A DNA stretch of 64,000 bases from Streptomyces sp. SCUT-3 (GCF_014083985.1 NZ_CP046907.1:3820501-3884500); one strand, 5' to 3'; positions 1 through 9,638 are shown, counted from the stretch's first letter. Notes: generated by a model from the sequence alone, not told the origin. Program-made: numbers and translations.

Positions 1-1215
1 GGACGACGCCTGCGTCAACTGAGGCTGCAGCAGGGCAAGACCCAGGCGGAGCTGACCGGGCCGGGAATGTCCGCGGCGTACCTCTCCCGTCTGGAGTCGG
101 GTGCCAGGTCTCCCACCCGGCGCGCCGTCGACTACCTCGCGGACCGCTTGGACGTCCCCGTCGAGAGCTTCACCGAGGACAGGGGGGACGACCTCTCGGA
201 CCTCGTCGCGACCCTGGCGTCCCGGCCGGACGGTGAGCGTGACGCCGAGATGCGCGACCTCCTCGCGGACGGACTCGAGCGGGCCGCGGACGCGGACTCC
301 TCGACCCGCTGGCAGGCGTTGGCCCTGCTCGCCCAACTGCACTCCTCGTTCGGGGAGTTTCCCGAAGAGCGCAACGTCCTCGAGGAACTGGCCAAGCTCA
401 CCGAGGAACTGGCGCGTCCCGTGCTCCAGATCTACACGAAGCAGCGGGTGGCCCGGTGCGCCCGCAACCGCGGCGACATGGAGCTGGCCCGGCAGGCGGT
501 CCGCGAGGCCCTGGAACTGGGCGAGCAGCACCGCGTCCGGGTCCCCGCCGCCGATCTGCTCCGCAGCCGGCTGCTCCTGGTCTCCGCGGAGGCGGAACTG
601 GGCAACGTCGACGAGGCGAAGCGGCTCAGCCTCGACATCCTCGCCGCGCTGCCGTCCGAGCGGGGCGCCCTGACCGCCGAGGCGTACTGGACCGCCGCCA
701 CCGTGAGCACCCGCCAGGGCGATGCCGAGGGGGCGCGCCGGTACCTGGACAAGGCGATCGACGCCCTGGACAGCCGGGAGGACATCACCCTCTGGATGCG
801 GCTCCGGCTGGGAGCGGCCTCGCTCTGCCTCCAGAGCCTGCCGCCGAGACTGGACCGGGCGCAGGAGCTGCTGTCGGTCGTCGAACCGGTACTGGACTTC
901 GCCGGGCCGCCGCGGCACCGCCAGGAGTTCCTCTTCCTCCGGGCCCAGGTGGCCTTCCAGCAGGGTGACTCCGGCCGCGCGGCCGAGCTCGCGGAGGAGG
1001 CCGGGAAGTGCCTCCAGCTCTTCACGTACCGTGACCGGATCCGCTTCCGGATCCTCCGGGAGAGGCTGGCCGCCCGCTCCGGCGACATGCACGCGGTGAC
1101 CCGGCTGAAGGAGCTCGCCACCGAGGTGCAGAGCACCCGGATGCCGGAACTCGTCGCCGAGGTGTGGCGGGCGGCGGCCGAGTGCGCCGCGGAGACCGTG
1201 CCGTCCACCCGCTGA
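1..1215 (+). CDS. XRE-family HTH regulator with TPR-like C-terminal region (5' truncated by window edge)
   Basis: The reading frame is open from base 1, and the helix-turn-helix is already under way there (RRLRQLRLQQGKTQAEL, then MSAAYLSRLESG). The ATG at 67 lies inside the HTH recognition region, so it is not the start; the true start is left of the window. After about 60 residues of XRE-type HTH the protein is a long run of alanine/leucine/arginine-rich helical repeats of TPR type up to the stop at 1213. This architecture is common in Streptomyces regulators in which the TPR part senses a ligand or partner protein. No target can be inferred. It is convergent with the LCP gene that ends at 1275. 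Family call is firm, role unknown. Confidence 0.8.
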   Translation, partial: GRRLRQLRLQQGKTQAELTGPGMSAAYLSRLESGARSPTRRAVDYLADRLDVPVESFTEDRGDDLSDLVATLASRPDGERDAEMRDLLADGLERAADADSSTRWQALALLAQLHSSFGEFPEERNVLEELAKLTEELARPVLQIYTKQRVARCARNRGDMELARQAVREALELGEQHRVRVPAADLLRSRLLLVSAEAELGNVDEAKRLSLDILAALPSERGALTAEAYWTAATVSTRQGDAEGARRYLDKAIDALDSREDITLWMRLRLGAASLCLQSLPPRLDRAQELLSVVEPVLDFAGPPRHRQEFLFLRAQVAFQQGDSGRAAELAEEAGKCLQLFTYRDRIRFRILRERLAARSGDMHAVTRLKELATEVQSTRMPELVAEVWRAAAECAAETVPSTR

Positions 1216-1274
1216 GGGGACGCCGCGGTGGACGGCGCCACCGGGGCCCTCTCCCGCCCGGGGCGCGGCGGGCG

Positions 1275-2837
1275 TCACGGGTCGCAGAGCACCTGGTCGC
1301 CGGTGACCGCGCCCGTGCCGTTCGCACCGGCCCGGTTCAGGGGGTCCGCCGACCGGACGGTCCGCACCTTCCGCTGCGCGAAGTCGCTGCCGACGGTCAC
1401 CAGCATCGTGGCGCCCCGGCCCTCGACCGGTTCCAGCCGGGCCCCGGGCAGCGCGGCGGCCAGCGACCGCACCGAGCGGTCCCAGCGGGGGTCGTAGCTG
1501 ACGACGGTGTGGGTGACGTCGGTGCGCCCGGCGTTGCCCGCCGGGCCCGCGGTCAGGAAGCCGGTCGCGCGCAGCGCCCTGTGGGTGCGCGCGCCGAGGC
1601 CCGGGACGGCCGTGCCGTTGCGGACCTGCACGCGGACCGAGGCGGGGTCGACGTCGACCGGCACGCCCTCCCGCCGCTTCGGGGGCCGGCGGTCCGCGCG
1701 GTCCGCGAGGGGGCGGTCCTCGCGGACCGCGGCGAAGAGCTTTCGGGCCTCCTCCTCGTCCCACCGCACGGCGGAGCCGCCGCCGGGCACCTTCACCTCC
1801 TTGCCGGACAGGGGCACCGAGACGAACTCCGAGGAGCCCGGCTCCAGGTCCTTCATCGCCCGCCCGAGGAGGAGGAGGTCCCCGGCGGTGAGGCCCTCGT
1901 CGGCGCGGACGGAGTCCAGGAGGGTGCGGGCGAGCCGACCGAGCCGGACCGGATCGGTCAGGAAGCCGCTGCCGGCCGCCGTCTCCACGAGCTGGGCCAG
2001 GAAACGCTGCTGGCGGTGCATGCGGCCGAGGTCGGAGGAGCCGTCGAGGTGCCGGGCCCGCACGTACTGCAGGGCGCGGCCGCCGTCGAGGACGGTGGTG
2101 CCCGCGGGCAGGTCCAGTCCGGAGTGCGGGTCCTTCAGGGGGTGCGTGGTGCACACGGGGACGCCGCCGACGAGGTCCACGGTCTTCATGAAGCCGGTGA
2201 AGTCGACCTCGACGTAGTGGTCGATGCGCACCCCGGTCATCCTCTCCACGGTCCGCACGGTGAGGCCGGGGCCGCCGCGGGCGTAGGCGGCGTTGATCTT
2301 CCCCGCGCGGCCGGCCTGTCGGCCCGCCCGGCCCGCCCGGCCCGCCCGGCCCGTGGGCTCGACGCGGGGCGGCAGGTCGGCGTAGGAGTCGCGGGGGATG
2401 CTGACCACGCTGGTGCGGTCGCGGTCCGCGGACACGTGCACCAGCATGATCGTGTCGGTGCAGTTGCAGGGTTCGCCGCCCAGGCGCAGTTCCTTGCTCC
2501 GCGCGGGGTCCAGGCCGTCGCGCCCGTCGGTGCCGACGAGGAGGAAGTTCAGGCCGTCGTCGTCTCCGCCGCCGGGGCGGGCGGCCGTCCCGGCGAAGGG
2601 GTCGACCCGGTCGATGCTCGAGTCCAGCCGGTCCGCCAGGGACCAGCCGATCCCGCTGGTGGCCAGGACCGCCGCGGACAGGGCGAGGGCGCCGCGCGCC
2701 GCCCAACGGGGCCGGCGGCGGCCGTGCGGGCGGTTCCGAGCCCGCGGTACGGCCCGGTGGGCCGTGTCCGCCGCGGGGCGCCGGAGCGGCCGTGCGGGCT
2801 CGGGCGGGCGTGACGGCCGGGTGTTCGGGGACGGCAT
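1275..2837 (-). CDS. LCP (LytR-CpsA-Psr) family protein with LytR_C domain
   Basis: Predicted membrane-anchored phosphotransferase that joins a lipid-linked glycopolymer to peptidoglycan outside the cell. The 520-residue product has an Arg/Pro-rich cytoplasmic N-terminus, one membrane segment (about residues 45-65), the LCP core with the conserved blocks DTIMLVHVSADRDRTSVVS, SIPRDSYADLP, RIDHYVEVDFTGF and QYVRARHLDGSSDLGR, then a C-terminal LytR_C region beginning VQVRNGTAVPGLG. The arginines and aspartates that bind the pyrophosphate and metal in this family are present. The ATG at 2837 is chosen because GGAGG lies 8 nt upstream; the GTG at 2846 would touch it. A GRAG micro-repeat sits at about residues 162-179. 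First of four LCP genes on this strand. Confidence 0.9.
   Translation of the reverse strand: MPSPNTRPSRPPEPARPLRRPAADTAHRAVPRARNRPHGRRRPRWAARGALALSAAVLATSGIGWSLADRLDSSIDRVDPFAGTAARPGGGDDDGLNFLLVGTDGRDGLDPARSKELRLGGEPCNCTDTIMLVHVSADRDRTSVVSIPRDSYADLPPRVEPTGRAGRAGRAGRQAGRAGKINAAYARGGPGLTVRTVERMTGVRIDHYVEVDFTGFMKTVDLVGGVPVCTTHPLKDPHSGLDLPAGTTVLDGGRALQYVRARHLDGSSDLGRMHRQQRFLAQLVETAAGSGFLTDPVRLGRLARTLLDSVRADEGLTAGDLLLLGRAMKDLEPGSSEFVSVPLSGKEVKVPGGGSAVRWDEEEARKLFAAVREDRPLADRADRRPPKRREGVPVDVDPASVRVQVRNGTAVPGLGARTHRALRATGFLTAGPAGNAGRTDVTHTVVSYDPRWDRSVRSLAAALPGARLEPVEGRGATMLVTVGSDFAQRKVRTVRSADPLNRAGANGTGAVTGDQVLCDP
2322..2353. repeat. 9-bp tandem repeat inside LCP gene
   Basis: About 3.5 copies of a 9-bp unit (gcccgcccg on the plus strand), encoding repeated Gly-Arg-Ala in the LCP protein. 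It lies between the two halves of the LCP core. The in-frame period means copy-number change would keep the reading frame. Confidence 0.8.
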
Positions 2838-3070
2838 CAAGCACACCTCCGGGAGGGGGAGCCTGGGCCGGTCAGGCTAGGAGCGGCCGGTGGGCGCGGA
2901 GGGGTCCACACGCCGCCGTCCGGTCCCGGCCACACAGAAGGATGAACGTTTCTCCTCCGGTCTCTTCCTGTCCCCTCCGGCCTCTTCCGCCCCGCGCCGC
3001 CCGGCCCGGCCCCGCGGCCCCGGGCCGCCGGACCGGGATCCCGGCCGGGCGGGGTACTGTGTGCCGCGAT

Positions 3071-4171
3071 ATGACTGCGACGACTGACAACGGCTCCGCC
3101 GCCGAGCCGCTCCCTGCGGTTTCCGTGATCATGCCGGTGCTCAACGAGGAACGGCACCTGCGCACCGCCGTGCGGCACATCCTGGAGCAGGACTACCCCG
3201 GCGAGACCGAGGTCGTGATCGCCCTGGGCCCGTCCACGGACCGCACCGACGAGATCGCGGCCGAGCTCGTGGCCGAGACGGCCTCCCTGCCCGACCGGCG
3301 GGTGCGCACGGTCCCCAACCCGACCGGCCGGACCCCGGCGGCGCTCAACGCCGCGATCGCCGCCTCCGGCCACCCGGTCGTCGTGCGGGTGGACGGCCAC
3401 GGCATGCTCAGCCCCGACTACGTCTCCACCGCGGTCCGGCTGCTGCGCGAGACCGGGGCGGCCAACGTCGGCGGCATCATGCACGCCGAGGGGGAGAACG
3501 ACTGGGAGCACGCGGTCGCCGCCGCCATGACGTCGAGGATCGGCGTCGGCAACGCCGCCTTCCACACCGGCGGCGCCGCCGGGCCCGCGGACACCGTCTA
3601 CCTGGGGGTCTTCCGCCGCGAGGTCCTGGAGCAGCAGGGCGGCTACAACGAGGAGTTCATCCGGGCCCAGGACTGGGAGCTGAACTACCGCATCCGCGAG
3701 GCGGGCGGGCTGATCTGGTTCTCGCCCGAGCTGCGGGTGTCCTACCGGCCGCGCCCCAGCGTCCGCGCGCTCGCCAAGCAGTACAAGGACTACGGGCGCT
3801 GGCGCCGCGTCGTCACCCGCTACCACCGCGGGTCGGTGAACCTGCGCTACCTGGCGCCGCCGGCGGCCCTGCTGGCCATCGCGGCCGGCGCGGTGGCGGG
3901 GGCCCTGCTGCACCCGGTGGGCTGGATCGTCCCCGGCGGGTACCTCGCGGCCGTCGTCGTGGGCTCGGTGCCGGCGGGCAAGGGCCTGCCGGTCGCGGCA
4001 CGGGCGCGGATCCCGCTCGCCCTGGCGACCATGCACATGTCCTGGGGCTGGGGCTTCCTGACCAGCCCCAGGTCCCTGGCCCGCAAGGTCATCGCCAGCC
4101 GCCGCCCGGCGCCCGCCGACGGCGGCGCGGGCACGGCGGCGGCCGGGGCCCCCTCCGACACCCCGGCCTGA
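3071..4171 (+). CDS. Family 2 glycosyltransferase, membrane-associated
   Basis: Predicted transfer of a nucleotide-sugar residue to an envelope acceptor on the cytoplasmic face. The 366-residue protein opens with the GT2 fold (VSVIMPVLNEERHLRTAV), has the metal/sugar-nucleotide Asp region (VVRVDGHGML), the acceptor-side motif AQDWELNYRIREAG, and two or three hydrophobic segments near the C-terminus (about residues 258-310). It resembles ExoA/succinoglycan-type transferases. ATG 3071 starts the GT2 domain at the expected distance; the frame is open upstream but that part is low-complexity. It is divergent from the LCP gene on its left and convergent with the one on its right, which suggests a wall-glycopolymer role. 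The sugar is unknown. Confidence 0.88.
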   Translation: MTATTDNGSAAEPLPAVSVIMPVLNEERHLRTAVRHILEQDYPGETEVVIALGPSTDRTDEIAAELVAETASLPDRRVRTVPNPTGRTPAALNAAIAASGHPVVVRVDGHGMLSPDYVSTAVRLLRETGAANVGGIMHAEGENDWEHAVAAAMTSRIGVGNAAFHTGGAAGPADTVYLGVFRREVLEQQGGYNEEFIRAQDWELNYRIREAGGLIWFSPELRVSYRPRPSVRALAKQYKDYGRWRRVVTRYHRGSVNLRYLAPPAALLAIAAGAVAGALLHPVGWIVPGGYLAAVVVGSVPAGKGLPVAARARIPLALATMHMSWGWGFLTSPRSLARKVIASRRPAPADGGAGTAAAGAPSDTPA

Positions 4172-4194
4172 CCGGCCCGCCGGCCCGCCGGGCC

Positions 4195-4231
4195 GCGGAC
4201 TTCCCCGGCCCGGCGGGCCGGGGAAGTCCGC
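4195..4231. terminator. Hairpin between convergent GT2 and LCP genes
   Basis: Perfect 15-bp stem (GCGGACTTCCCCGGC with its complement at 4217-4231) and a 7-nt GC loop, without a U tail. It lies between the stop of the GT2 gene and the stop of the LCP gene, so it can act for both strands. Confidence 0.75.
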
Positions 4232-4263
4232 CCCGGGAAGCCGCCCGGCAAAGCCCGTGTCGG

Positions 4264-5889
4264 CTACCAGGAGTACCGCGGGTTGACCTTCATGCAGGCC
4301 CCGTCGTCGGCGGCGTTGAGCGCGGAGGCGCTGTCGGGGGCCTTGTCGTCCTGCCCGGCGGCGGGCTTCTCCGGGTACGTGCGGCCCTCCCGCCAGTCGG
4401 CTCCGACCACCACGGTCACCGACTGCACGGCGGACGACTTGCGCACCGCGCTCCCCGGAACGCCGAGGGCCTCGGCCACCAGCTTCGCGTCGGCCTCGAG
4501 GTCCGCGGACGGGTAGGAGACCGTGGTGTCCGCCTGGGACTTGGGCACGGCGTCGGCCGCGGCCTGCGTGAAGCCGTCCGCGGTCAGCAGGCCGGCCACC
4601 GCCGCGGCGCGGCCGGGGACGGGCGCCTGGGCGACGGTTCCGGTGCCGTTCAGCACGGTGACCGCGATCCCGTCGCGTGCGGCCGGGGCGTCCTCGGGCC
4701 TCGCGGAGCCCTTCTCCTTCTTCCCCTTCTTCCCCCTGCCGTCCAGCGGGGTGTCGCTGCGGATCATCGAGAACAGCTTCTCGGCGTCCGCGGTCGGTAT
4801 GACGTGGGCGCCGGGGTTCTGCGGGTCCTGCTGCCACGGCATGGTGGTCATGGTGATCCGGTCGGTGGGGATCTTCTGCAGCTGCTCGCCCAGGTCGTAC
4901 AGCTTCTTGACGCTGCCCAGCCCGTCGTCGACGGTCAGCGCCTTTGTGGCGGCCTCGGCGAGCGAGGTGAGCCTGCCCGGGTCGGTGAGCTTGGTGCCCG
5001 ACTTCAGCTGGCGGATCATCGCGTTCAGGTACATGTGCTGGCCGTGGGTGCGGCCGATGTCGCTGCCGTCCTCGAAGCCGTGGCGGGTGCGCAGCCACTG
5101 CAGGGCCTGTTCGCCCCTGATGGTGTGGTCGCCCTCGGTGAGTTTCAGCCCCGAGTCGGAGTCCTCGACGTTGGCGTCCACGCAGACCGGCACTCCGCCG
5201 ACGGCGTCGGCCATGGACACCACACCGGCGAAGTCGATCATCATGAAGTGGTCGACCGGGATGCCGGTCAGTTCCTCCCAGGCGGCCACGGTGCAGCCCG
5301 GACCGCCGTGCTGGAGGCTGGAGTTGATGGTGTCGTCGGTCTCCGGGTAGACGGTGCCGTCGTCCGGGTCGGTGCACTTGGGGATCTTCACCCGGGTGTC
5401 GCGGGGGATGCTGACGACCGAGGCGTTGCTGCGGTCGGGGGAGACGTGCAGCAGCATCTGCACGTCGGCCAGCGGTTTGCGGCCGGCGTCCTTCTTGGCC
5501 CCGCCGAGTTTCTGGTTCTCCTTGGACGCCCGGCTGTCCGAGCCGAGCAGGAGTATGTTGAGCGGCGTCTGCCCGAACTCGTTGGCCTCGGCCCTGTCCA
5601 GCCGGTTGTCGCCCAGGTTGAGGCGGTCCTTGTCCAGGTTGCCGTTGAGGTGCTCGTAGTAGACGTAGCCGGCGCCCGCGCCGGCGAGGACGGCCGCGGA
5701 GACCACGACCGCCGTCCACTTCAGGGCCTTCCGGCCCCTGCCGCCGCGCCCGTCCGGGAGCGGCGGGGCGACGGCCCCGCCGCCGGTGCCGCCCGTGTGC
5801 GGCGTGCCGGGCCGCGCGCCGGGGACGGCGCCGTCCCCGGGCCTCCTCGGCCCCGGCGTGAGGGGACGGGTACGGGCGCCTTCGCGCAT
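4264..5889 (-). CDS. LCP family protein with LytR_C domain (second copy)
   Basis: Same predicted job as its neighbours: attachment of polymers to peptidoglycan. The 541-residue protein has a charged, proline-rich cytoplasmic leader, one membrane segment (KWTAVVVSAAVLAGAGAGYV, about residues 56-75), the LCP core (LLLGSDSRASKEN, SIPRDTRVKIPKC, PVDHFMMIDFAGVV, QWLRTRHGFEDGSDIGRTH), and a LytR_C tail starting VTVLNGTGT. A GKKGKKEKG lysine stretch separates core from tail. ATG 5889 is preceded by AGGAGG at 6 nt, a near-ideal ribosome site. The frame is open to 6021, but that part has no such signal and is left out. Confidence 0.92.
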   Translation of the reverse strand: MREGARTRPLTPGPRRPGDGAVPGARPGTPHTGGTGGGAVAPPLPDGRGGRGRKALKWTAVVVSAAVLAGAGAGYVYYEHLNGNLDKDRLNLGDNRLDRAEANEFGQTPLNILLLGSDSRASKENQKLGGAKKDAGRKPLADVQMLLHVSPDRSNASVVSIPRDTRVKIPKCTDPDDGTVYPETDDTINSSLQHGGPGCTVAAWEELTGIPVDHFMMIDFAGVVSMADAVGGVPVCVDANVEDSDSGLKLTEGDHTIRGEQALQWLRTRHGFEDGSDIGRTHGQHMYLNAMIRQLKSGTKLTDPGRLTSLAEAATKALTVDDGLGSVKKLYDLGEQLQKIPTDRITMTTMPWQQDPQNPGAHVIPTADAEKLFSMIRSDTPLDGRGKKGKKEKGSARPEDAPAARDGIAVTVLNGTGTVAQAPVPGRAAAVAGLLTADGFTQAAADAVPKSQADTTVSYPSADLEADAKLVAEALGVPGSAVRKSSAVQSVTVVVGADWREGRTYPEKPAAGQDDKAPDSASALNAADDGACMKVNPRYSW

Positions 5890-6100
5890 CAACGGCCTCC
5901 TGGTGGCCCACTCGTCGGTCGAGGACCGCGCCGGACCCGGTGGTCCGGCGCGGTGCGCAGCCGCAGCGTGTGCCGACCCGTCGCACTGCTGCATCGCGGA
6001 TGTGTGGTCAGATCCTGACACGTCCGGGCGAGCCGGTTCGGTTGCCCCCCGAACCGCACCGGCGCCGCACAGTGGCCTCCGTCACACCCGGAGTGCGGTG

Positions 6101-7882
6101 TCACTTGGCGCAGACGTTCTCGTCCCCGCCGTTGACGCTCTGCACCCCCTCGGGGGCCTTGGTCGGTGCGGCGATCGGCGTCCCGGCGCCCTCGTAGTCC
6201 TTGCCCAGGGTCAGCGTCATGGGCTCGTCCTCCGCCGCCGCGCTCCCGGTCTCCTTCAGCGCGGAGTCGGGCAGGCCCATCATCTCGGCGAGGGTGCGCG
6301 CCTGGTCGCCCTGGCCGGGCGCGTACTCCAGGGTCGTCCCGGCCTGCGTGGCGCCGGCGTTGCCGCCGTTGCTGGAGAGGGCCACCCCCTGGTCGTTCTG
6401 GAGCCAGGCGACGGTGTCCTGGGCGGCGCCCACCGGCCCGCCGCCGTTGACCACGGTGACCCGGACCTCGGAGGGGTCGGCCTTCGAGGTCTCGGTGGGC
6501 TTCGGGGCGGACTTGCCCTTGGACTTGTCCTTCTTCTTCACCTCGGTCAGCGACCGGTCCGCCCTGATCATGGCGAACAGCGGCTTGGCCTTGGCCTCGT
6601 TCAGCTCGACGGTGGCGCCGTCGGCGCTGTCGACCACCGGCACCGTGGCGAAGGTGATGTTCTTGGTGTTCACCTGGCTGAGGTCCTGGGCCAGGCTCGT
6701 GAGCTTCGCCACGCTGCCTATGCCGCTGTCGACGGTGAGCGCCTTCGTGGCCGCGTCCGCCAGCCTGTACAGCTTCTTCGGGTCCGTGAGGGTGTCGCCG
6801 GACTTCATCTTGCGGACCATCGATCCGACGAACTGCTGCTGCAGCTCGATGCGGCTCAGGTCGCTGCCCATGCCGACCGAGTAGCGGGTGCGCACGAACG
6901 CCAGCGCGTCCTCGCCCTGGACGACGTGCCGGCCGGCCGTGAGGTTCAGCTTCGACTTGGAGTCGTTGATGTCCTTGGCCACGCACACCTCGACGCCGCC
7001 GATCGCGGTGGAGAGCGTCTTGACCGCGTTGAAGTCCACCAGCATGAAGTGGTCGACCCGGATCCCGGTCAGCTCCTCGACGGTCTTCCAGGTGCAGCCG
7101 GGGTCCCTGCCGCCCTGGCCGAGGCTGGTGTTGAACCGGACCTGCTGCGTGCCCGGGATCGACACGGCGGAGCCGTCCGCCTGCTTGGTGGAGCAGTCGG
7201 GTACGTCCACCAGCATGTCGCGCGGGATGCTCAGCACGGTGGCGTTGGTGCGGTCCTCGGAGACGTGGAAGAGCAAGGTGGTGTCGGCGTGCCCGACGCT
7301 GCCCTCGTCGCCGTACTTTTTGCCCAGTCCCTGGCGGCTGTCGGTGCCGATGACCAGGATGTTCATCGGCCCGTCCGCGCCGGCCGGGCGGTCGCCCCCC
7401 AGGTCGACGTCGACGGTGTTCAGGTTGCCGTTGAAGTGCTGGTAGGCGTAGTAGCCGCCGCCGCAGCCCGCGACGAGCAGGAAGCCGAGGCCGCCCGCCG
7501 TCCAGTGCAGGGCCTTCTTGCGGCCGGCCTTGGCCTTGCGGCGCCCCGTCCCCCGCTCCTGCTCGGGGGCCGGCCTGCGTCCGCGCCCCGCCGCGGCGCG
7601 GGCCGCCCGGCGGCCCCCGGACGGCGGCTGCTCGGCAGCGCGCCGCTGCTCGGGTACGCGGCGGGATCTTCCGGGGGAGGCCGTCGGGGCGCCGGCTTCC
7701 GCCGTGCCGCCGGTGGTTCCGGTGGTTCTGTCGGACGTGCCGGTCCCCGGCCGGTCGTCCTGGACCAGCCGCAGCTGGTAGCTGCCGGTGTCCGGATCGA
7801 ACACCCACTGGTCCGCGGGGTCGATGTCTCCGGAACGGTCCGGGCCGTCCGGGCCGCTGTACCTACGGCCATGCGAGTCCAC
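6101..7882 (-). CDS. LCP family protein with LytR_C domain (third copy)
   Basis: The 593-residue protein begins with a soluble region containing DPADQWVFDPDTGSYQLRL, a leader I recognise from Streptomyces LCP proteins, then Arg/Pro-rich sequence, one membrane helix (about residues 152-170), the LCP core (LVIGTDSRQGLGKK, SIPRDMLVDVPDC, RVDHFMLVDFNAVKTL, AFVRTRYSVGMGSDLSR) and a LytR_C region from VRVTVVNGGG. GTG 7882 is used because it gives the usual VDSHGRRY N-terminus and has GGAGGG about 11 nt upstream; an in-frame ATG at 7984 lacks a ribosome site. It is followed by the next LCP gene on the same strand, about 200 nt away. Substrate unknown. Confidence 0.9.
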   Translation of the reverse strand: MDSHGRRYSGPDGPDRSGDIDPADQWVFDPDTGSYQLRLVQDDRPGTGTSDRTTGTTGGTAEAGAPTASPGRSRRVPEQRRAAEQPPSGGRRAARAAAGRGRRPAPEQERGTGRRKAKAGRKKALHWTAGGLGFLLVAGCGGGYYAYQHFNGNLNTVDVDLGGDRPAGADGPMNILVIGTDSRQGLGKKYGDEGSVGHADTTLLFHVSEDRTNATVLSIPRDMLVDVPDCSTKQADGSAVSIPGTQQVRFNTSLGQGGRDPGCTWKTVEELTGIRVDHFMLVDFNAVKTLSTAIGGVEVCVAKDINDSKSKLNLTAGRHVVQGEDALAFVRTRYSVGMGSDLSRIELQQQFVGSMVRKMKSGDTLTDPKKLYRLADAATKALTVDSGIGSVAKLTSLAQDLSQVNTKNITFATVPVVDSADGATVELNEAKAKPLFAMIRADRSLTEVKKKDKSKGKSAPKPTETSKADPSEVRVTVVNGGGPVGAAQDTVAWLQNDQGVALSSNGGNAGATQAGTTLEYAPGQGDQARTLAEMMGLPDSALKETGSAAAEDEPMTLTLGKDYEGAGTPIAAPTKAPEGVQSVNGGDENVCAK

Positions 7883-8088
7883 GGTCGCCTGTGCCCTCCG
7901 TCGGTGCCACGCGGCGCCTCCCCCAAGGCGCACTACGGTCGATACGTGCGCGTGCCGGCCACGGGACCAGGCCGGACGGCTCACATTAGCCGCCCAGTCC
8001 AGCGCCTGAACACGCCGATGACAAGTTCCGATCCCCTACAACTGGTCAAACCTTCCAATATCCGCAGAGGTCGTTCCGGCTCCGTGTG

Positions 8089-9453
8089 TCACTTTCCGCC
8101 GCATACGTCCCTTCCGGCCGTCGTCCCGTCGAACGACGGTGACGACGAGGGGGACGCGGACGCGGAGGCCGACGGCGACGCGGAGTCCCCGGTCCTGGCC
8201 GAACCCGCCTGCTGCACCGGTCCGTCCGCCGCGCTCCCGAAGGGCCCGGCGGCCCGGACGTGGCCCCCGCCGGCGGACGGGGAGCCGTTTCCGGCCTCCG
8301 GCGTCCCCTCCCCGGACTCCTTCCCGGACTTCTCCCCGGAGTCCTTCCCGGCGGCGACCTCAACCGGCTCGTCGTTGCGCAGCGCCTCGAACAGCTCGTC
8401 GGCGGCCGGCTGGACCAGCTGGTCGCGGTTGGCGTTGAGGGCGTACGGCTCGCGCGGCACGGTGAGGAAGACGAAGTTCTCGGTCGGGGTGGAGCGCAGG
8501 CCGGAGGCCAGCTCGTACAGCTCGCCGATCGAGTCCAGGCCGCCGCTCGCGGTCAGGGAGGAGGTGGCGGCGCTCGCCAGCGGGAACAGCCTGGCGGGGT
8601 TGAGCAGCACCCCGTTGCTCTGCACCTTCTGCACCAGGGAGGCCAGGAAGGCCTGCTGGCGCCCCATCCGCTCGGTGTCGCTGCCGTTGCCGAACCCGTG
8701 CCGGGCCCGCACGTACGCCAGCGCGTCCTCGCCGTACAGCGTCTGGCGGCCGGCCGGGAGGTCCAGCTTGGCCTCCTTGTCGGTCACCGGCTCAGTCAGG
8801 CAGACCTCGACGCCCTCCACCGCGTCGACCATCTCCTTGAACCCGGTGAAGTCGACGATCAGGTGGTCGTCGATCCGGATGCCGGTCAGCTGCTCCAGGG
8901 TCAGGATCGTGCAGGCCGCCCCGCCGAACTGGAACGCCCAGTTGAACTGCGCCTTCTGCGCGGCCGTGGCGGTGCCGTCGTCCGCGGTGCAGGAGGGGAT
9001 GTCCACCATCAGGTCGCGCGGGATGCTGACCGCCGTCGCGCTGCCGCGGTCGGCCGCGACGTGCAGCAGGATCGTGGAGTCCGAGCGGCGCCCCTCGGCC
9101 CTTCCGTACTTGCTGTTGCCCCCGCTGCGGTCGTCGGAGCCGATCAGCAGGATGTTCAGGGCCTCCTTGGCCTCGGCGACCTGCTGGGGCCGGTCGTCCT
9201 CGTGCCGGAGCAGCTCGTCGGCGGTGGCGTCGTCGGTGCGTATGTTGGAGTCCAGGCGCTGGAAGCCGTACCAGGCCACTCCTGCGGAGGCCAGCAGCAG
9301 CAGAGAGGTGGCGAGTGCGACGTGGCGCAGGATCCGGCGGCGCCGGGGGCGCTTCGGCCCGTCCGGCGCCCCGGATATCGCGCCGTCGTCACTTCCTTCC
9401 GTGTCCGCTGCGGAGTCCTCCGGAGGCGCGGGAGTGTCTGCGGTCGTGGTCAC
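8089..9453 (-). CDS. LCP family protein lacking LytR_C tail (fourth copy)
   Basis: The 454-residue protein has a short acidic cytoplasmic leader, one membrane helix (about residues 50-70), and a full LCP core (LLIGSDDRSGGNSKYG, SIPRDLMVDIPSC, RIDDHLIVDFTGFKEMV, AYVRARHGFGNGSDTERMG). Unlike the other three copies it ends in a Ser/Ala/Pro linker (SPSASASASPSSSPS) and a short DVCGGK end, with no LytR_C domain. The GTG at 9453 starts the product just after a weak AGGGA element; longer in-frame starts have no support. The missing tail suggests a different substrate or partner from its neighbours. Confidence 0.88.
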   Translation of the reverse strand: MTTTADTPAPPEDSAADTEGSDDGAISGAPDGPKRPRRRRILRHVALATSLLLLASAGVAWYGFQRLDSNIRTDDATADELLRHEDDRPQQVAEAKEALNILLIGSDDRSGGNSKYGRAEGRRSDSTILLHVAADRGSATAVSIPRDLMVDIPSCTADDGTATAAQKAQFNWAFQFGGAACTILTLEQLTGIRIDDHLIVDFTGFKEMVDAVEGVEVCLTEPVTDKEAKLDLPAGRQTLYGEDALAYVRARHGFGNGSDTERMGRQQAFLASLVQKVQSNGVLLNPARLFPLASAATSSLTASGGLDSIGELYELASGLRSTPTENFVFLTVPREPYALNANRDQLVQPAADELFEALRNDEPVEVAAGKDSGEKSGKESGEGTPEAGNGSPSAGGGHVRAAGPFGSAADGPVQQAGSARTGDSASPSASASASPSSSPSFDGTTAGRDVCGGK

Positions 9454-9638
9454 CTGTAGAGCTCTTCCCTGAACAAGTCGTGGGTGCCGGGAGCGTTTCC
9501 GCCGATGCCCGTGCGGAGGCCGGTCCGGCGGGCGCGTGTCGGCGGACGCCTGCCGGTACACGATGCAGACTCCCGGGAGCCGTCAAAGGTTGTGCGCCCC
9601 GCGGCAATTCGCCGGCCGGAAACCGCGGGGCGCCTCCG

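Noticed and set aside
2837-5986. 1049-codon open reading frame on the minus strand, opposite the GT2 gene and part of an LCP gene
   Set aside because: Long open frames opposite or shifted against real genes are a by-product of very high G+C third positions. The translation is Arg/Gly/Pro-rich noise with no domain.
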